A stretch of 64,000 nt of DNA from Undaria pinnatifida. Lineage: Eukaryota > Sar > Phaeophyceae > Laminariales > Alariaceae. The position numbers were made by a program, and so were the translations under genes. The notes under the pieces were generated by a model. The model was given only the letters and a program-made list of their open reading frames with translations, ran no database searches and was not told the origin of the DNA. Of the stretch, positions 35,301 to 46,509 are shown one piece after another (the stretch's first letter is position 1; each line of letters opens with the position of its first letter). Location: assembly GCA_012845835.1 (NCBI GenBank), contig JABAKD010000013.1, forward strand, positions 14,625,016-14,689,015. Reading direction: 5' to 3'.

Positions 35301-37912
35301 TTTCATGAGCGTCCACGCAAAAAATAAGTAGTGCAGGAGACCGGGGAGTGTCTGGTGCCCCAAACAGCTCACCACCCCCTCCCGCGCACCACGAACCGGA
35401 CGCGTACTTGCCAGTGCAACCCTTCTCAGCAACGTTTTCCGGATAATTCAATGTACTTCGTCCGATTGCTCGCTTCTTCGCGGGTTGACGTTTTGCAGTG
35501 TATTGACACAGGATTTGACGAAGCATACCCTCTGTGGACGATCAGCAGCGTGGGCAGCGGGGGACTGGATTGGACCACCCAGGAAGTAGGACAGGTACGG
35601 AGTTTCGAGCGACCGACGTTCAGCACGCAAGCTCGCCCACAATACTTTCGCACCATCTGTTTCAGTTGCACCTGCATTCTCTTACCCAAGAGATTTATTC
35701 AATACGTCTAAAATGTCAAACCTACGCAACGCGGGAGCATTATGTTTTTTGAAAATTTCTACGGGATGATAGGGTGTGCGGCTTTCGCCGACGTTCTAGT
35801 CGTATCCGGTATTCAGCGCGCTGTCTTCATAAGCAGGGACGCTTGCGCCACGAGTATAGCGCTGCCGGGGCACAAAACATTTTCTTAGTGGTTTCATTAT
35901 ACCGCGAGCGGCACTGACAGGTACTTACATCGTACTTGCAATGTGTACGCCAACCTCTCGCTCTCGATCTCACTAGATGACCATTCGTTGGGGATTAGTC
36001 GGTGACAGTGCTGAACCCAACGATTTTTCCGAGGCTCTTTACCGATGGCGACATAGTTCTCCACACCACCCCGACTTCCGCTTCTTGGGCGCGTTTCAAT
36101 TTGTCGTGGCTGGTTTCACACGTGCTGTAGCATTTGTAACCGTCCTCTTATTATTGTGCACCGACCCGCTAACCTTTTCGTGTTCGTGCCCGCGCGATTT
36201 CTACCGTTGCAGGTCCTTACCATATGTGGCGTAGGCCTGGTCTTCTTCCAACTTCTGGTATATCCGCGGATCATCAAGCGAATAGGCACGTCAACGTCGC
36301 AACTCTGGGCCTCTTGTATCGCGATCCCCGTGTACCTCGCTTACCCCTTCCTCTCCCTATTGGGTGACACTGGGGATGCACTTATGGCTTCCTCGTTGGT
36401 ACTGCTGTTCTTCACCAACATCGCCGAGAACGCGGTGGGTGCCAAACCTGCCTCCATTCAGCCTTGTTTTTCGCTCAAATTCAAATCGATTCGGAGATGT
36501 TAGCGTACGATGTCGACTTTGTTTATGTTTTCTAGCGTGATCAGCATTTTGATTCCACTCTACGAATTTTCATTCAATGTCGAACATCTCAATGTTGCAG
36601 AGCGAATTCGCGTTACGCTCTCGGTGATGATGCCGGCAATCCCCTCTCATTCACCGGCGGGAAAGAAGCTAACAGTTACATCATGTTTTTTTGTTGACTA
36701 GTTTTCTATGAAGACCCCTGTCGCGTTTTGGAGAATTTAGGCTTCCTATCGCTAGGGCCTAGTGTGTAGATGCCGAAAGTTTGAGCAGCTGGGACCTTAT
36801 ATTTGAGTGAAGCGCCACACGATTGTTCCTCATGGGGGCGGGTCGAAAGAAGATGGGGGGTGGCCACGACGCCCATTGCCAACGAGCAAAATGTTTAGGA
36901 TTTTTCGCTAGCTGGACCAGTGCTATCGATTGTTCATGCGTCGCAGCGCAGAGTGGACAGCGGGAATGCCCTCAGCAAATTTTATCCCAGAGTAGACCAC
37001 GTCTTATTTGAACTGCACTCGGCCTACCTTCAATATTTTTCTTGGGACCGAATCCCGCATGCCCCTCTTTGTCTCGGAAAATCCAGTGGTACCGTGGTAC
37101 GCAGTCCACAACCTGAAATGGAGTCGGCCACGAAGCCGGTGGTGCCCGCGATGCACAGCCCTGTATAGTATAGAAAAAACTCCTCCACCGTTGATTTCGA
37201 GCCCGCCGTGATCGCTTGCGGTAGAGGCAAGTGGGCCTTCATGGATTTTGTTGTCCTATATTTCTTCCTTCTGCAAGACAAAGCGGCATGTAAGGAACAG
37301 GCGGTAGCATCCAGTAGCACAATCATTGGATGGACTACGTTTGCCCGCCCGTTCGTTTTGCCTGGACGTTTTCAGTGTTGAGTGTCACGCTGTTAAGCGC
37401 GTCTGCCAAGCTTAACCCATCAACGTTGCTCTGCGGCAGCAGGGCATCGCCGTGCGTGCACGGATGTCAAGGCATCTCTAACGCGTTACCCCCTCGCCGC
37501 TCCCTTCCCTCTGCCCCCACCCACCATTCCTCCTTGTGCTGCACCTAACCTTTCCCTCCCTAAACAGATGTTCACTAACATTTCTCTGGCGGTCAACAAC
37601 GCGGTGCATCCTTCCCAACGTGGCACCCTCAACGGCCTCTCGATGATGCTGGGATCGCTGGCAACATCAGCCGGCCCGACGATCTTCTCCGTCATTTTTG
37701 CTTGGTCCATCAACAAACCCCGCCCTTTCCCATTGGATCGCCATCTCATTTTCTGCCTCTTCGGCCTTGGCATGTTCGTCGTCACGGCCACGACCTGGAA
37801 CCTCGTTATCTCCCCCGGCGAGAAAAAGCGAGAGGGCCATGCCGCTTCGTCTGTAGCAGTGGCCGATGAGGCCACCGGTGCCGAAGAGGGTGGTCTGGTC
37901 TCTGGGAAGTAA
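29377..37912 (+). CDS. MFS transporter, ZIFL/DHA1-like, nine exons, 631 aa
   Basis: Exons are 29,377-29,602, 30,217-30,400, 31,143-31,246, 31,873-31,978, 32,937-33,047, 33,995-34,496, 35,499-35,594, 36,213-36,434 and 37,568-37,912. Every junction is GT-AG, phases agree, and the joined frame runs from ATG to TAA. It is a membrane carrier with about 12 transmembrane segments. TM2-TM3 carries motif A (GRFADTYGR, residues 98-106). RFFLGALNG (about 136-144), EEPAKHY-like LAEPAKHY after TM5, and QRGTLNG before TM11 are typical of plant ZIFL1-type and related DHA1 carriers. A Gly/Ser/Asn-rich loop of roughly 150 residues (exon 6) separates the two halves and is longer than usual. Substrate cannot be read from sequence; ZIFL relatives export organic ions or influence zinc and potassium balance. 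The fourth acceptor (CATCAAG) is the least certain junction. No neighbouring gene gives context. Confidence 0.88.
30817..30893. repeat. GTATCGAT-type repeat in intron 2
   Basis: About eight GTATCG(A/G)TGTA units lie in intron 2 of the transporter gene. Confidence 0.85.
33119..33215. repeat. TATAGTA microsatellite in intron 5
   Basis: Runs of TATAGTATAG/TACAGTA lie within intron 5 of the transporter gene. Confidence 0.9.
35222..35322. repeat. GGAAGCTTCC-rich segment in intron 6
   Basis: Overlapping copies of GGAAGCTTYCATG and its complement occur in both orientations within about 100 bp of intron 6, giving local hairpin potential. The 179-codon minus-strand frame over it is not credited as a gene. 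Confidence 0.6.
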
Positions 37913-39146
37913 AGAGCCGGCCTTGTCGAACGGCGACGTGGATGTCGGCGGCCTGGGTCTCCGCTGGATACCCAGAGGCGGCATTTACGTATGGTAAAAT
38001 GTCTTCTCCGACATTGAAAGAATATGGTTTGGACAGTGCATCCGTTCTCACCTTGTGTGGGGAAGAAACCTGGGTCTCAAGGAGCGCGAACAACAACCCG
38101 GCAGTTGGAGGTATTGGCGGACTCTTATGGAGAGCGGTTTGCTCGTCTCGACGTTTGAAAATCATCCGGACCTAAAGGATGTGGGCATGAAAGAGTCATG
38201 GAACTCGTACGTGGGCACCGATGCCGGCGTGCGTCATGTACGTATGCACACTCAAAGTATCGGGAATGGTGTGCGAACGAAGAAGATCATGTTGCTGTTG
38301 CATTGAGAACGAAGAGGCCTTCGTACATGGGCGTATGGCAGACATGATGGGGTTCGAACGGGTGGAGCGTTAGCGCCGCACGTACCGTAGTTGTGACGGA
38401 GTATGTATGTGGGGGCAGGATGAAAGGCGGGCAAAACGCGACGAGCCGCAGAATGCTGGGTGCGCTGGGCGATGGCTAAAGTTGTTTCGTATCATAGCAG
38501 TGTGTGTTGGTAAAATATGCCCCTTGAGCAAGAGCTTCAGTCCGTATCTGACGTACAGGTCTTGCTGTGTGCGACAGGACTGGAGAGATAGATTTAAAAC
38601 CTCAAAAGACTAGCCGCCCTGTTCGATATTTACTCCACGGAGATAGAACTATGTGTGTGTTTTACCCGGTGAGCATTGCCTGTTTTTTTGTCTGTGTAAT
38701 GTTCCACACACACAGTTTGAAGTGCATTGTGTTTTTGGTACGTCTTATTTGCACGTTTTTACTTTCGTGTTTGAGTTTTCTATAAGACCGGCACGATAGA
38801 ATTTTCCGGGATAATATTATCGGTATTTGAATACGTTGGATTCTTCATGAAACCCGTCAGAAACCTTTTACGACACACTGATATGCTGTAGCACACGATT
38901 TTCAAAGAGTAGACAAAGGGAAGCTCTTCGTGCAGGTGCGTAGTCGGAGCTTGATTACTTACAGCCCAAAATTCGGTTTCGATCAGCCCGTGCACTAACT
39001 GGGCAATGCCGACGAATGTCGGGCTACTCGCAGGGAAACCCTGTTGCGTGATGTTGTACAGTACCTCCTATACAGGGCGCCGTAGGGTCTTTCGAGGTAC
39101 CTCGTCAGACCTAGCTATTTACACCTCAGAAAGGGGATTTAAGTAG
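37913..39146. other. Downstream of the transporter; no gene seen
   Basis: The 3' untranslated region presumably starts here. Short plus-strand frames at 37,942-38,306 have no recognisable domain. Confidence 0.4.
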
Positions 39147-39434
39147 CGCAGTTCTCGTATAAACGTATTATAAGCTTTCTTCATCGCACTTGGTTGAAGG
39201 TGCACGCATAAAATACACGCACACGATCCTGGAAGAAGCAAACTATATAACGGAGAATATTCTGATGTCTCCCGAACATTTTTAAGTTGTGCGGTTCTCG
39301 TGTTCTAAACGTATCAGGTATTTATTACAAGCATCTTCGTCGCACCTGGCTGATGGTGCATGAAATGAAAATGCAGGGACCTGGAATAGAGGAAGTACAT
39401 GAAGGAGAATATTCTGATATCTCCCGAACATTAC
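39147..39434. repeat. Tandem duplication, two units of about 140 bp
   Basis: Units at about 39,150-39,285 and 39,290-39,434 share GTTCTCGT...AAACGTAT, CATCTTCGTCGCACCTGGCT-like and GGAGAATATTCTGATRTCTC. Divergence suggests an old duplication. Confidence 0.8.
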
Positions 39435-39795
39435 GTGTAATGGATGATGCGTGCAGTAGTGTGCAAACTTTATCAGGATATCGGCAGGGGCGCGTGTGCA
39501 CACGCCTGGTATCGAGGCCCTTTTTCGGGAGGCGGCAACGGATAAGCTTGATTTCAGGAAAGAGTCTTCATTGGCAGAGACGCCTCGGGAATCGCACGGT
39601 TGTTGCGGATGTGAGGCGAAGCGTACACGCATCTCTGTCGAATAGAGTGGAGTGCCCCATGATCGGCGGTTAGTCCGACCGACAATGTACTGTTTTATCG
39701 TGAATAAGAGGTTGGCCGTTTTCGAGCATTGCAGTACACGACATTGCCTCTCCAGCAGGCCAGGGTTATTCGCGGACACCACCACAATCCTGTAT

Positions 39796-40823
39796 TTATG
39801 GCTGAAAAATTGTCAATGTTTGATATGGGCACTGCCCAGTCCACCTTGAACACAACTTCGCATATTTGAGTGGAGGACGGGAACACAATATGTTTGCCTG
39901 TTTGCTCTGCTGTCGATGACAAGATAAACGGGCCGGATTTGACGCTTGTTCGGCTACTACAACCTGTTTTGGCGATATGCCAAGAACCTCGAACTCCAGG
40001 AGCACTTCCGGGTTGATGAAGATCGGTTTGAACTCTGGCGAAACCAATATCATCCCTACGTCCTCTCAGGACAAAGTTCGTTGGATTCCCGTTTGCCTTG
40101 ACGGTCGTGCCGGCTTGGCCTGGGCATGGTAAATTCCATTGTCAGCCCGCCTGGCAGAGACTGCAGTACTTCCTGAGCAGCTCCCCATCAATCTTGCCCG
40201 CGGGAGCGCCACCATCGCTCGCACATACTGCTGTTGTCTTGCCGCAACTTTTCCTACTTAAGGAAGCGTTGGATCTACCCTGGTTGCCCGAATGGCCTCT
40301 ACCGTGACGTCGATAGCCACGCCAACCAGTGCCGACACACGCACTGCCACCGTCGCGACCATTTCTCCCGGTCTCACCGGCACAAAGCGTGTGAACACAA
40401 GCTACTGTTTTCTCTTGGAGTTCCCCGACTGGGGGATATCCAACACGTTTCAACATGCCCAATGCCCTTTCATTTCGCAGATGTAGCAAGGAGGTGCTAA
40501 ATCGCTCCGTACCTAGACGAAGAGGGGGTACTCAAGGCTTCCATCGCCCAGGTCTGCACGGAAAATGTTGCCTGAATTGAACGCTGACTAAAGAAAGTAG
40601 TTTCGTCAGCATGCTTGTTCTGTATGGAGCTCAAATTTTCGAGGTAGGCGGGTGATGCTGTAATAATGGTTGTAACCTCACCCTGAGTGTTAGCATTGAG
40701 CAAGCGTAAACCGATGACCCGGGGCGTTACTATGTGGCCGGGGAATATTTTGGGAAAGAAATCAAGCCTCTTTGCCCTCCGTGGCGTAGCACAATACCCG
40801 AAAAAATCCACCAACCTACACAC
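39796..40823 (-). pseudogene. Unidentified coding-like stretch, broken frames
   Basis: Minus-strand frames at 40,497-40,823 (108 codons, with HIVTPRVIGLRLLNA and a later ETTFFSQRSIQATFSV), an open stretch near 40,250-40,400 (RPGEMVATVAVRVSAL) and 39,796-40,053 (SPEFKPIFINPEVLLEFEV) have protein-like composition but are separated by stops or frame changes. They could be exons or remains of one gene. I recognise no domain, and the plus strand also has a moderately open frame here. Treat as a lead only. Confidence 0.2.
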
Positions 40824-41485
40824 AAATCAACGTGTAGCGTCAAGCTTAGCCTGAACATCCGCCTGACCAATGTAATCTACGCTTCGTCTTACATGGTCGT
40901 CAGTAAGCTAACCCACCATCGCCGCGTACATATCCGCACAGCGAGCTGATGTACACGCAGTAATCTTAAACATGATAGCATGGCACTCGTTCGAGTAGCT
41001 GGGCGATCACATTTTGTTTTCAAGCAGAACGTCCTGAACATTTATGCTTCTCTGACCGTCGAATAATGCCTGAATTGTTGTTGCCCAATCTATGTATTCG
41101 ACCCTCCGTCTTACCGGGGAGAGCCCGAGCCGTCCCCGGGAGAGGCTTTTCTCGCCCCCCGCTCGCCAAGTTGGGAAATGTCGGCCGTTGTGTCACCGAA
41201 GACACGGAAGGGTTATGTGTGAGGTAGGCGTGGCACGGGGGTGCGGTCGCTGGGGGCCGAGTGGCGAGCGGTAGCGCGGGTCATGCCAAATGAATACTGG
41301 AACCGAAAGTTTTTTAAGATCCAAAATGAGGCGAATAGTACTACGTTAGCGTAATAGGTAATAACGATAATAGGTTCCGGAAATTGCAGAGCTTCATATG
41401 CTTGAGGAAAGTCCAACACACGCAAATTGTACTGCTATTAAAAAAACGTAGAGGGTTTCCACTATAAAAATGCAAAACATTAGAA
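40824..41485. other. Intergenic before the tyrosine-recombinase element
   Basis: No features recognised; short frames only. Confidence 0.4.
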
Positions 41486-41701
41486 CTGTAACCTTCCGCC
41501 AAGAATGTGGGGTTTGGTGGAGGCGTTTTGGAATTCGGAAAGAACGGGGATACTAGACTCACGAGAGGATAGCCCATTGGCAGAGCGTTGAGCCACGAGA
41601 CCACCCGCCGCCCTGATCATAGACCGCCGTCGTGGTAGCACCGGTGTGACTTCGTAGCAGAGGGGCCGGCAGCGTGCCCATCACAATTGATCAACTTTTC
41701 C
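41486..41701 (+). repeat. Split direct repeat A1
   Basis: It begins CTGTAACCTTCCGCCAAGAATG and ends about GATCAACTTTTCC. It matches A2 at 47,850-48,065 over about 216 bp, including GGTGGAGGCGTTTTGGAATT and GTGGTAGCACCGGTGTGAC. Confidence 0.9.
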
Positions 41702-41890
41702 ATGGCGGACAGAGGAGCTGAGGTCATTGATGTGGGAGGTGGGCTCGGGGGTGACCAGGCCCTACCTCCTCCTATCGGCATCCTGCCGGCATGAGGCAAC
41801 GGCCAAGGCGGAGGGGCGGTCGCGAATGCCCCTGTAGCCCCAGCCTCAATGGCCTTGCTCCAGTAGGTGCTGGTGACCTAAGAGGCGATC

Positions 41891-42770
41891 GTGGGACGGC
41901 TGGCCTGCGTGGAGAACAACCAGGCCCAGCCGCTACAGCAGCAGCAACAGCCGGTGGCCGCCCAGTCCCCGGGCGGTATACCCTTGGGAGGCTTGATGGC
42001 CCCATGTGCGGCAGTGGCGATGGGAGGGCAGCATCCCCCTGCGCCTCAAGACGCCCTCCAGCAGGCTGCGGTTACTGCGGGAGTCAAGGCCAACGCAAAA
42101 CAGGCCGCCGACCTTTGGAGTGCCAAAGAAGAAGCAAAATTCTTCATCGCCCGCGAAGTTTATTACATGCCGGAGGACATCGATCGTGCCCTCCTCCTCC
42201 TGGTGCTCGACAAGGTGGCCCACGTCTCTGAAAAGGCCATCACGCAACTCAAGGCTTTGTCTGAATTCGCGGTGCCAGCACGCGAGACGCTCCTGGCGGA
42301 TGCCTGCTGACGTTAATTTCACCACGTTGGTCGCGGCTTTCATGGCAACCCTCGAATATGGCATGGAGGGAGCGCAGGCGGTGTGCAAAGGCAGGGTGAG
42401 CCACTTACGGGGCGAGCTAGAAGCAGTGCAGAAGTCAGTGGAGGTCAACCTCCGGCGCCATTTCAGCATCCTCAACCAGTACTCGGTTAAGGTCCACGAG
42501 CTGCTACTGAAAGCAATGAACGGTGACCTGAACGACGCGATGACAGCACTCACGACGCAGGGAGGGGTCCTCTGCCGGAAACACCCGTACGCCGCCTCTC
42601 CGCCGGTACGGGGGTGCCCATGCTCACGCCGACCTTCACGCGGCTGCGGGAGCTGGTGGGGGAAGGCGCCGCAGCCGGTCTCGTGGAACGCATGGATGTT
42701 TAGAGGCAGCCCTCCGACAAGGCAGCAGGCTAGGTCGGGGGAAATGGAAGGGGGCCTCAGGCTCGAGTAG
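41891..42770 (+). pseudogene. Gag-like region of the DIRS-order element
   Basis: Positions 41,891-42,310 encode a Gln-rich then helical segment (AKEEAKFFIAREVYYMPEDI, LLVLDKVAHVSEKAI). The reading continues in another frame near 42,310 (FTTLVAAFMATLEYGMEGAQ, LRRHFSILNQYSVKVHELL) and shifts again near 42,590 (VPMLTPTFTRLRELVGEG). Position upstream of RT and helical content support a structural Gag-like role. At least two frameshifts break it. No family-level match was recognised. Confidence 0.5.
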
Positions 42771-42777
42771 CCAGCGT

Positions 42778-43176
42778 ATGGCCCCTACGCAAGGTCGGGT
42801 CAGCGGCGGCGGGTTGCCTGCATCATTCAAGGTTCGCATGCAGGACCGCTCTACTCCCCCCGAGGTATGTGGTTACGCGTGGCGCGGGGTCCCGTGCCCG
42901 CGGGTGAACTGTTCGTTTGCCCACCCATTCCCCACACAGCAGCAACCGCAACCGCAGCAAGCCCTCCCACCGCCGCCACCGCCTCCCCCGTCGCCACCGC
43001 AACAGCCGCATCAAGCAGCCGCAGCAGCGGGAAGGACGGGAGAAGGAGGGAGAGACGGAGCGCAGCGCCAACCGAGCGTCGCGCGCTACATTCGAAAACT
43101 TACGGGAGGCGGCAGGGGCGGAGCGCGGAGCAGGACGGGGCTCTGGAATCAACTGACAGTACGGGCGTGCCGTTAG
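42778..43176 (+). CDS. Gag C-terminal region with CCCH zinc finger
   Basis: This 132-codon frame contains C-X8-C-X4-C-X3-H (residues about 31-49, with CGYAWRGVPCPRVNCSFAH), a CCCH-type RNA-binding finger. A proline/glutamine-rich stretch and a Gly/Arg-rich tail follow. It lies between the gag-like region and the RT, so it probably forms the nucleic-acid-binding part of the Gag-like protein, perhaps joined to it before a frameshift near 42,770. Confidence 0.6.
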   Translation: MAPTQGRVSGGGLPASFKVRMQDRSTPPEVCGYAWRGVPCPRVNCSFAHPFPTQQQPQPQQALPPPPPPPPSPPQQPHQAAAAAGRTGEGGRDGAQRQPSVARYIRKLTGGGRGGARSRTGLWNQLTVRACR

Positions 43177-43796
43177 GCAGAGCCGACCGAAGCGGGGGCA
43201 GGGGCGCAGGAACAATGAATATCATTCGCAAACGCCAGGAGGTACGCGGGATTCCTCCACGCACCTACTCCTGGGTCGGTGTCACCCGCCCTGTTTCGAG
43301 GTGAGAGTCAAGAGTCCGAGAAGCACTTTCAGGGAGTCAAACAGCAGAACGTTCGAAGCAGAGTATACGCAGAAAAAGCAAGACACCAAAATTTAGGAAT
43401 CAGATTGCCGCGTACCAGTACGCAGCAGTGACAAACCAGAAGAAGGGAGTATTTGATGAAAGGGACGAGAGGGAGAGTTTGACTTGCCAGTATAGCGACG
43501 ACTTAACCTATAAGTCTGAACAGAGGGTCTGCAGATTTCCCCACTTTCTGTCGAATCGGGGAACCGAGGTCGCAGAAGGTTCAGCACAGCAGGCTTGGTG
43601 TCAGCAGCGGCTCTGCAGATTGCCCCCTTCCGTCGAAAACCGAGACAGCGTCCGCTTCACGGAAGACTCACAAAAAAGCGCAAACCAGCTCGAGCAGAGT
43701 GCCAGTTTACTTCACTTTCAGGGGGACTGAACTAGGATCGTTCACGCAGAAGGCTCAGATCAGAACGGCCGTTCACCCACTCAGTACAGCAGAATC

Positions 43797-44040
43797 CCCA
43801 CACAGAAGATGTCGTTGGGTAGCCTCCACCAGTACGGGGCGGCACCACACCCACCGCTAAGGTGGGACCACAGGCACAGTGCAGAGCAGGCAGATTGGCG
43901 CGAACTGTACCGGCAAGCCCACACAGCAGTACAAAAGATGCCGTTGGGTACCCCCCACCAGTATGGGGCGGCACCACCCCCACCGCTAAGGTGGGAGCAC
44001 AAGCACAGTGCAGATCAGGCAGAGTGACACGAACGGTACG
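43797..44040 (+). repeat. Two in-frame 123-bp tandem units in the gag-RT spacer
   Basis: Units at 43,797-43,917 and 43,918-44,040 encode a repeated peptide of about 41 residues with HQYGAAP and PPLRW in the frame of 43,809-44,027. Period 123 is a multiple of 3, so the duplication keeps the frame open. A partial, older relative may lie just upstream. Confidence 0.8.
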
Positions 44041-44267
44041 AGCCGTCCGTGCACCAACCAGATAATAGCATGTTCGTTCCGGCCGATTCGCGGGACAGTA
44101 GCGGGTCAGCACGCTCACGGCTTCCTTGTGGTGTATCGCTCAGTCGAATTAGAACAGAACGCGTGGTACAGCAATAGCACGCAGAAAAAGAAAGACTTTG
44201 AAAAGATTACCTCGAGGCACAAGAAAGAGGACATGTCCTGTACAAGCTAGCGCAAATTTGAACAACC

Positions 44268-45515
44268 ATGATGCGAAATAACAGAGGAGTCGTGAGAGAC
44301 GTAGCACGAGCAGTAGGAACATCCCCGGTAGCAACGCCGACAGACCCCTCACCGATGCAGCGATACCTCGGAGACTTGAAAGGCTTCGGGGCAGTGAACG
44401 AGATAGTCTCGATGATTACAGGAGGTTTACTTGTGAACGCGGTCACGACGGATGTTGACCTTAAGCGCGCGTTACAGTACGGAAATCACCGCAGCGTCAA
44501 CGAGCACCTGCCAGCCGTGTGGAAGAAACTGGGAAGACGTAAGACGTCAAAAATGTTTAGTGATACTAAAATCAGCTGCGTACGAAATCCCGAATCCATG
44601 AGTCTCGCCATTGGCGGCCGTTGTGATACACAAGATGCGAGTAATCAATGACTTCTCGTTCGACGAAAAGAGCAGAGAAAAGAAGGGAGGATTTAGCAGA
44701 AACACTGACCCGGATACCGAACCCCAATGCCTGTGCGCCCTGGCGCTGCCCAAGTTTCTCGCCGAACCAATGGCACTCAGAAAAATGTTCCCGGAAAAGC
44801 GAATTCTGATGAACAAGGCTGATGTGACCGACGCTTTTCGCAACGTCCGGGTAGACCCGGACGAAGCCCGCGTTTTTTCCTACACCATAGGAAGCTGGTA
44901 GTGATCGACTTCCATTTGGCGGCAGGGTGGTCTGGGTTGCCTGGATTCTGGGGCGTCATGTCGTCAGCCGCCGAGCACACGCACTGCAACACCACGACCA
45001 ATTCAACCCAATTGTTGGAAGAAGGAAAAGGAACGATGCCCCACATAAAGGTCGTGGATCGGTGGGCAGATGGAAAACCCACCCCGATTTCGCCGAACGC
45101 AAAATTCTGAGCGCACGCTGAGGGAGAAATAGGCAATCCATTTTTCGCGACCGTGTATACAGATGATTACTTAATGATTAAGGTGCAACACTCAGACGAC
45201 GACCCGACCGCTCTGATCGCGTCGGCCTCGTTAGCCTCGCATCATGTGCGGTTGTTCGGACAGGGGGAGGAAGGCGTAACGCCTATCCTAGCCCCGAAGA
45301 AGATCGCAAACTGGGACACCACGATTGATGCCCTAGGGTTCACTATCTTCTCGCACACTATGAGAATATCGTTTCTACGTGAAAACGCCGACGCGATAAA
45401 GAGGTTGCTGCGCGAGCAGTGGCCAGCGGACCGCAAGCAAACGAACAGTGGGGAATTTCTCAGCATGGCCGGGAAGTTGTGGAACCTCACGTACGTAGTG
45501 CGAGCGGGCGAATAG
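44268..45515 (+). pseudogene. DIRS-type reverse transcriptase
   Basis: The frame at 44,268-44,651 holds the N-terminal part (ALQYGNHRSVNEHLPAVW). After a frameshift near 44,605 comes HKMRVINDFSFDE and motif A with its catalytic Asp (MNKADVTDAFRNV). Another shift at about 44,895 leads to VIDFHLAAGWSGLPGFWG. The frame 45,153-45,515 carries motif C (YTDDYLM, 45,156-45,176) and a later KKIANWDTTIDALGF. These motifs and their order match RTs of the DIRS order, not LTR elements. Frameshifts make it non-functional as sequenced; catalytic Asp residues remain. Confidence 0.75.
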
Positions 45516-45561
45516 TTCGTGTGGATACCTCTGCGGCTTACGGGGTTGCACGACTCGTCAG

Positions 45562-46235
45562 GTGGCAAAAAACCATAATCATACGGTGGAACTCGGTAGA
45601 GAGTATCACGCCAACCTCCTCTTTTGGAAATGGGCGATCGACCACGAGCTACTGCTAGAGGGAGGGGCTCTAAGTGCTCCATACTACACGGCGATAAAAC
45701 GGCCCGCCAAAAGAAACTACTTATATCCGACGCCAGGTTTGACGCGGTGGGCGGTTTCTGCGTTGAGAGGAAGGTGTTTTGGACGTATGACTTGCCGCGA
45801 GAACTAACTACCGAGCTCAAAAGAAAAGCCGAACTTGGGGAGACGTGCACCATCACAATCAACCTGTTAGAGTTGCTGGGAATGGTTGTGACAGGGTGGG
45901 TCATGCTCGAATTAGTAGGAGACAGGCCGGACGCGGCAGGGGACCCGATACTGATGAGAGGCGATAACATGGCCGCGGGGTCGTGGATCTCTCGATGCGG
46001 TGGGACGAGGGACAAAAAGGGGTGCTTACTCATGTGAATGCTCGGACGCCTCGAACTTATAGAGGGGTGGAACCCCACGGCAAAACATTTTCCGGGCGCG
46101 CAAAACACCCTAGCGGATGGTATCTCGCGTTGGTCCCCGTTGGTATTGGCAGACAAGGTCAGAGAGCTAACCAACTCCAGCGAATGGTCCCAACAGGACA
46201 TCGGGTCACGGGGTTCGGGGATTTTAGATACATAA
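45562..46235 (+). pseudogene. RNase H domain of the DIRS-order element
   Basis: After a stop at 45,513 and a frameshift, the frame has LISDARFDAVGGFCVERK (first acidic residue), NLLELLGMVVTGW (Glu) and LMRGDNMAAGSW (Asp). After an in-frame TGA at 46,035-46,037 comes HFPGAQNTLADGISRW, the usual C-terminal signature. It follows RT directly, as in DIRS elements. Confidence 0.7.
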
Positions 46236-46509
46236 TACTTCAGACTACAAATATCCTTAGCAAGCACGACGCTATTTTGTGGACCCTGATAACGAAAGAA
46301 TAACGCATAACCGATTAACTCACGCGGTCGTTGCTATGCACGTCCCGCGCTGAGGGTACAGCTTGCACGCTCCGTGTATACCCATCGCCCCACATACTTC
46401 ATACATAATGCATGTGCGTCGCTCACCATGTTGCATGCGTTGCGCGCGTATGACTCTTGCTCAACATACGGCATGCATGCGGTACGCCCACGGACGTCGC
46501 AGGTACAGA

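Noticed and set aside
34987..35526. 179-codon minus-strand frame
   Set aside because: Lies mainly in intron 6 over GGAAGCTTCC-type repeats; no domain recognised.
41933..42553. 206-codon minus-strand frame
   Set aside because: Antisense shadow of the gag-like region.
45242..46267. 341-codon minus-strand frame
   Set aside because: Antisense to the RT and RNase H of the DIRS-order element, whose sense frames carry YTDD and other motifs.
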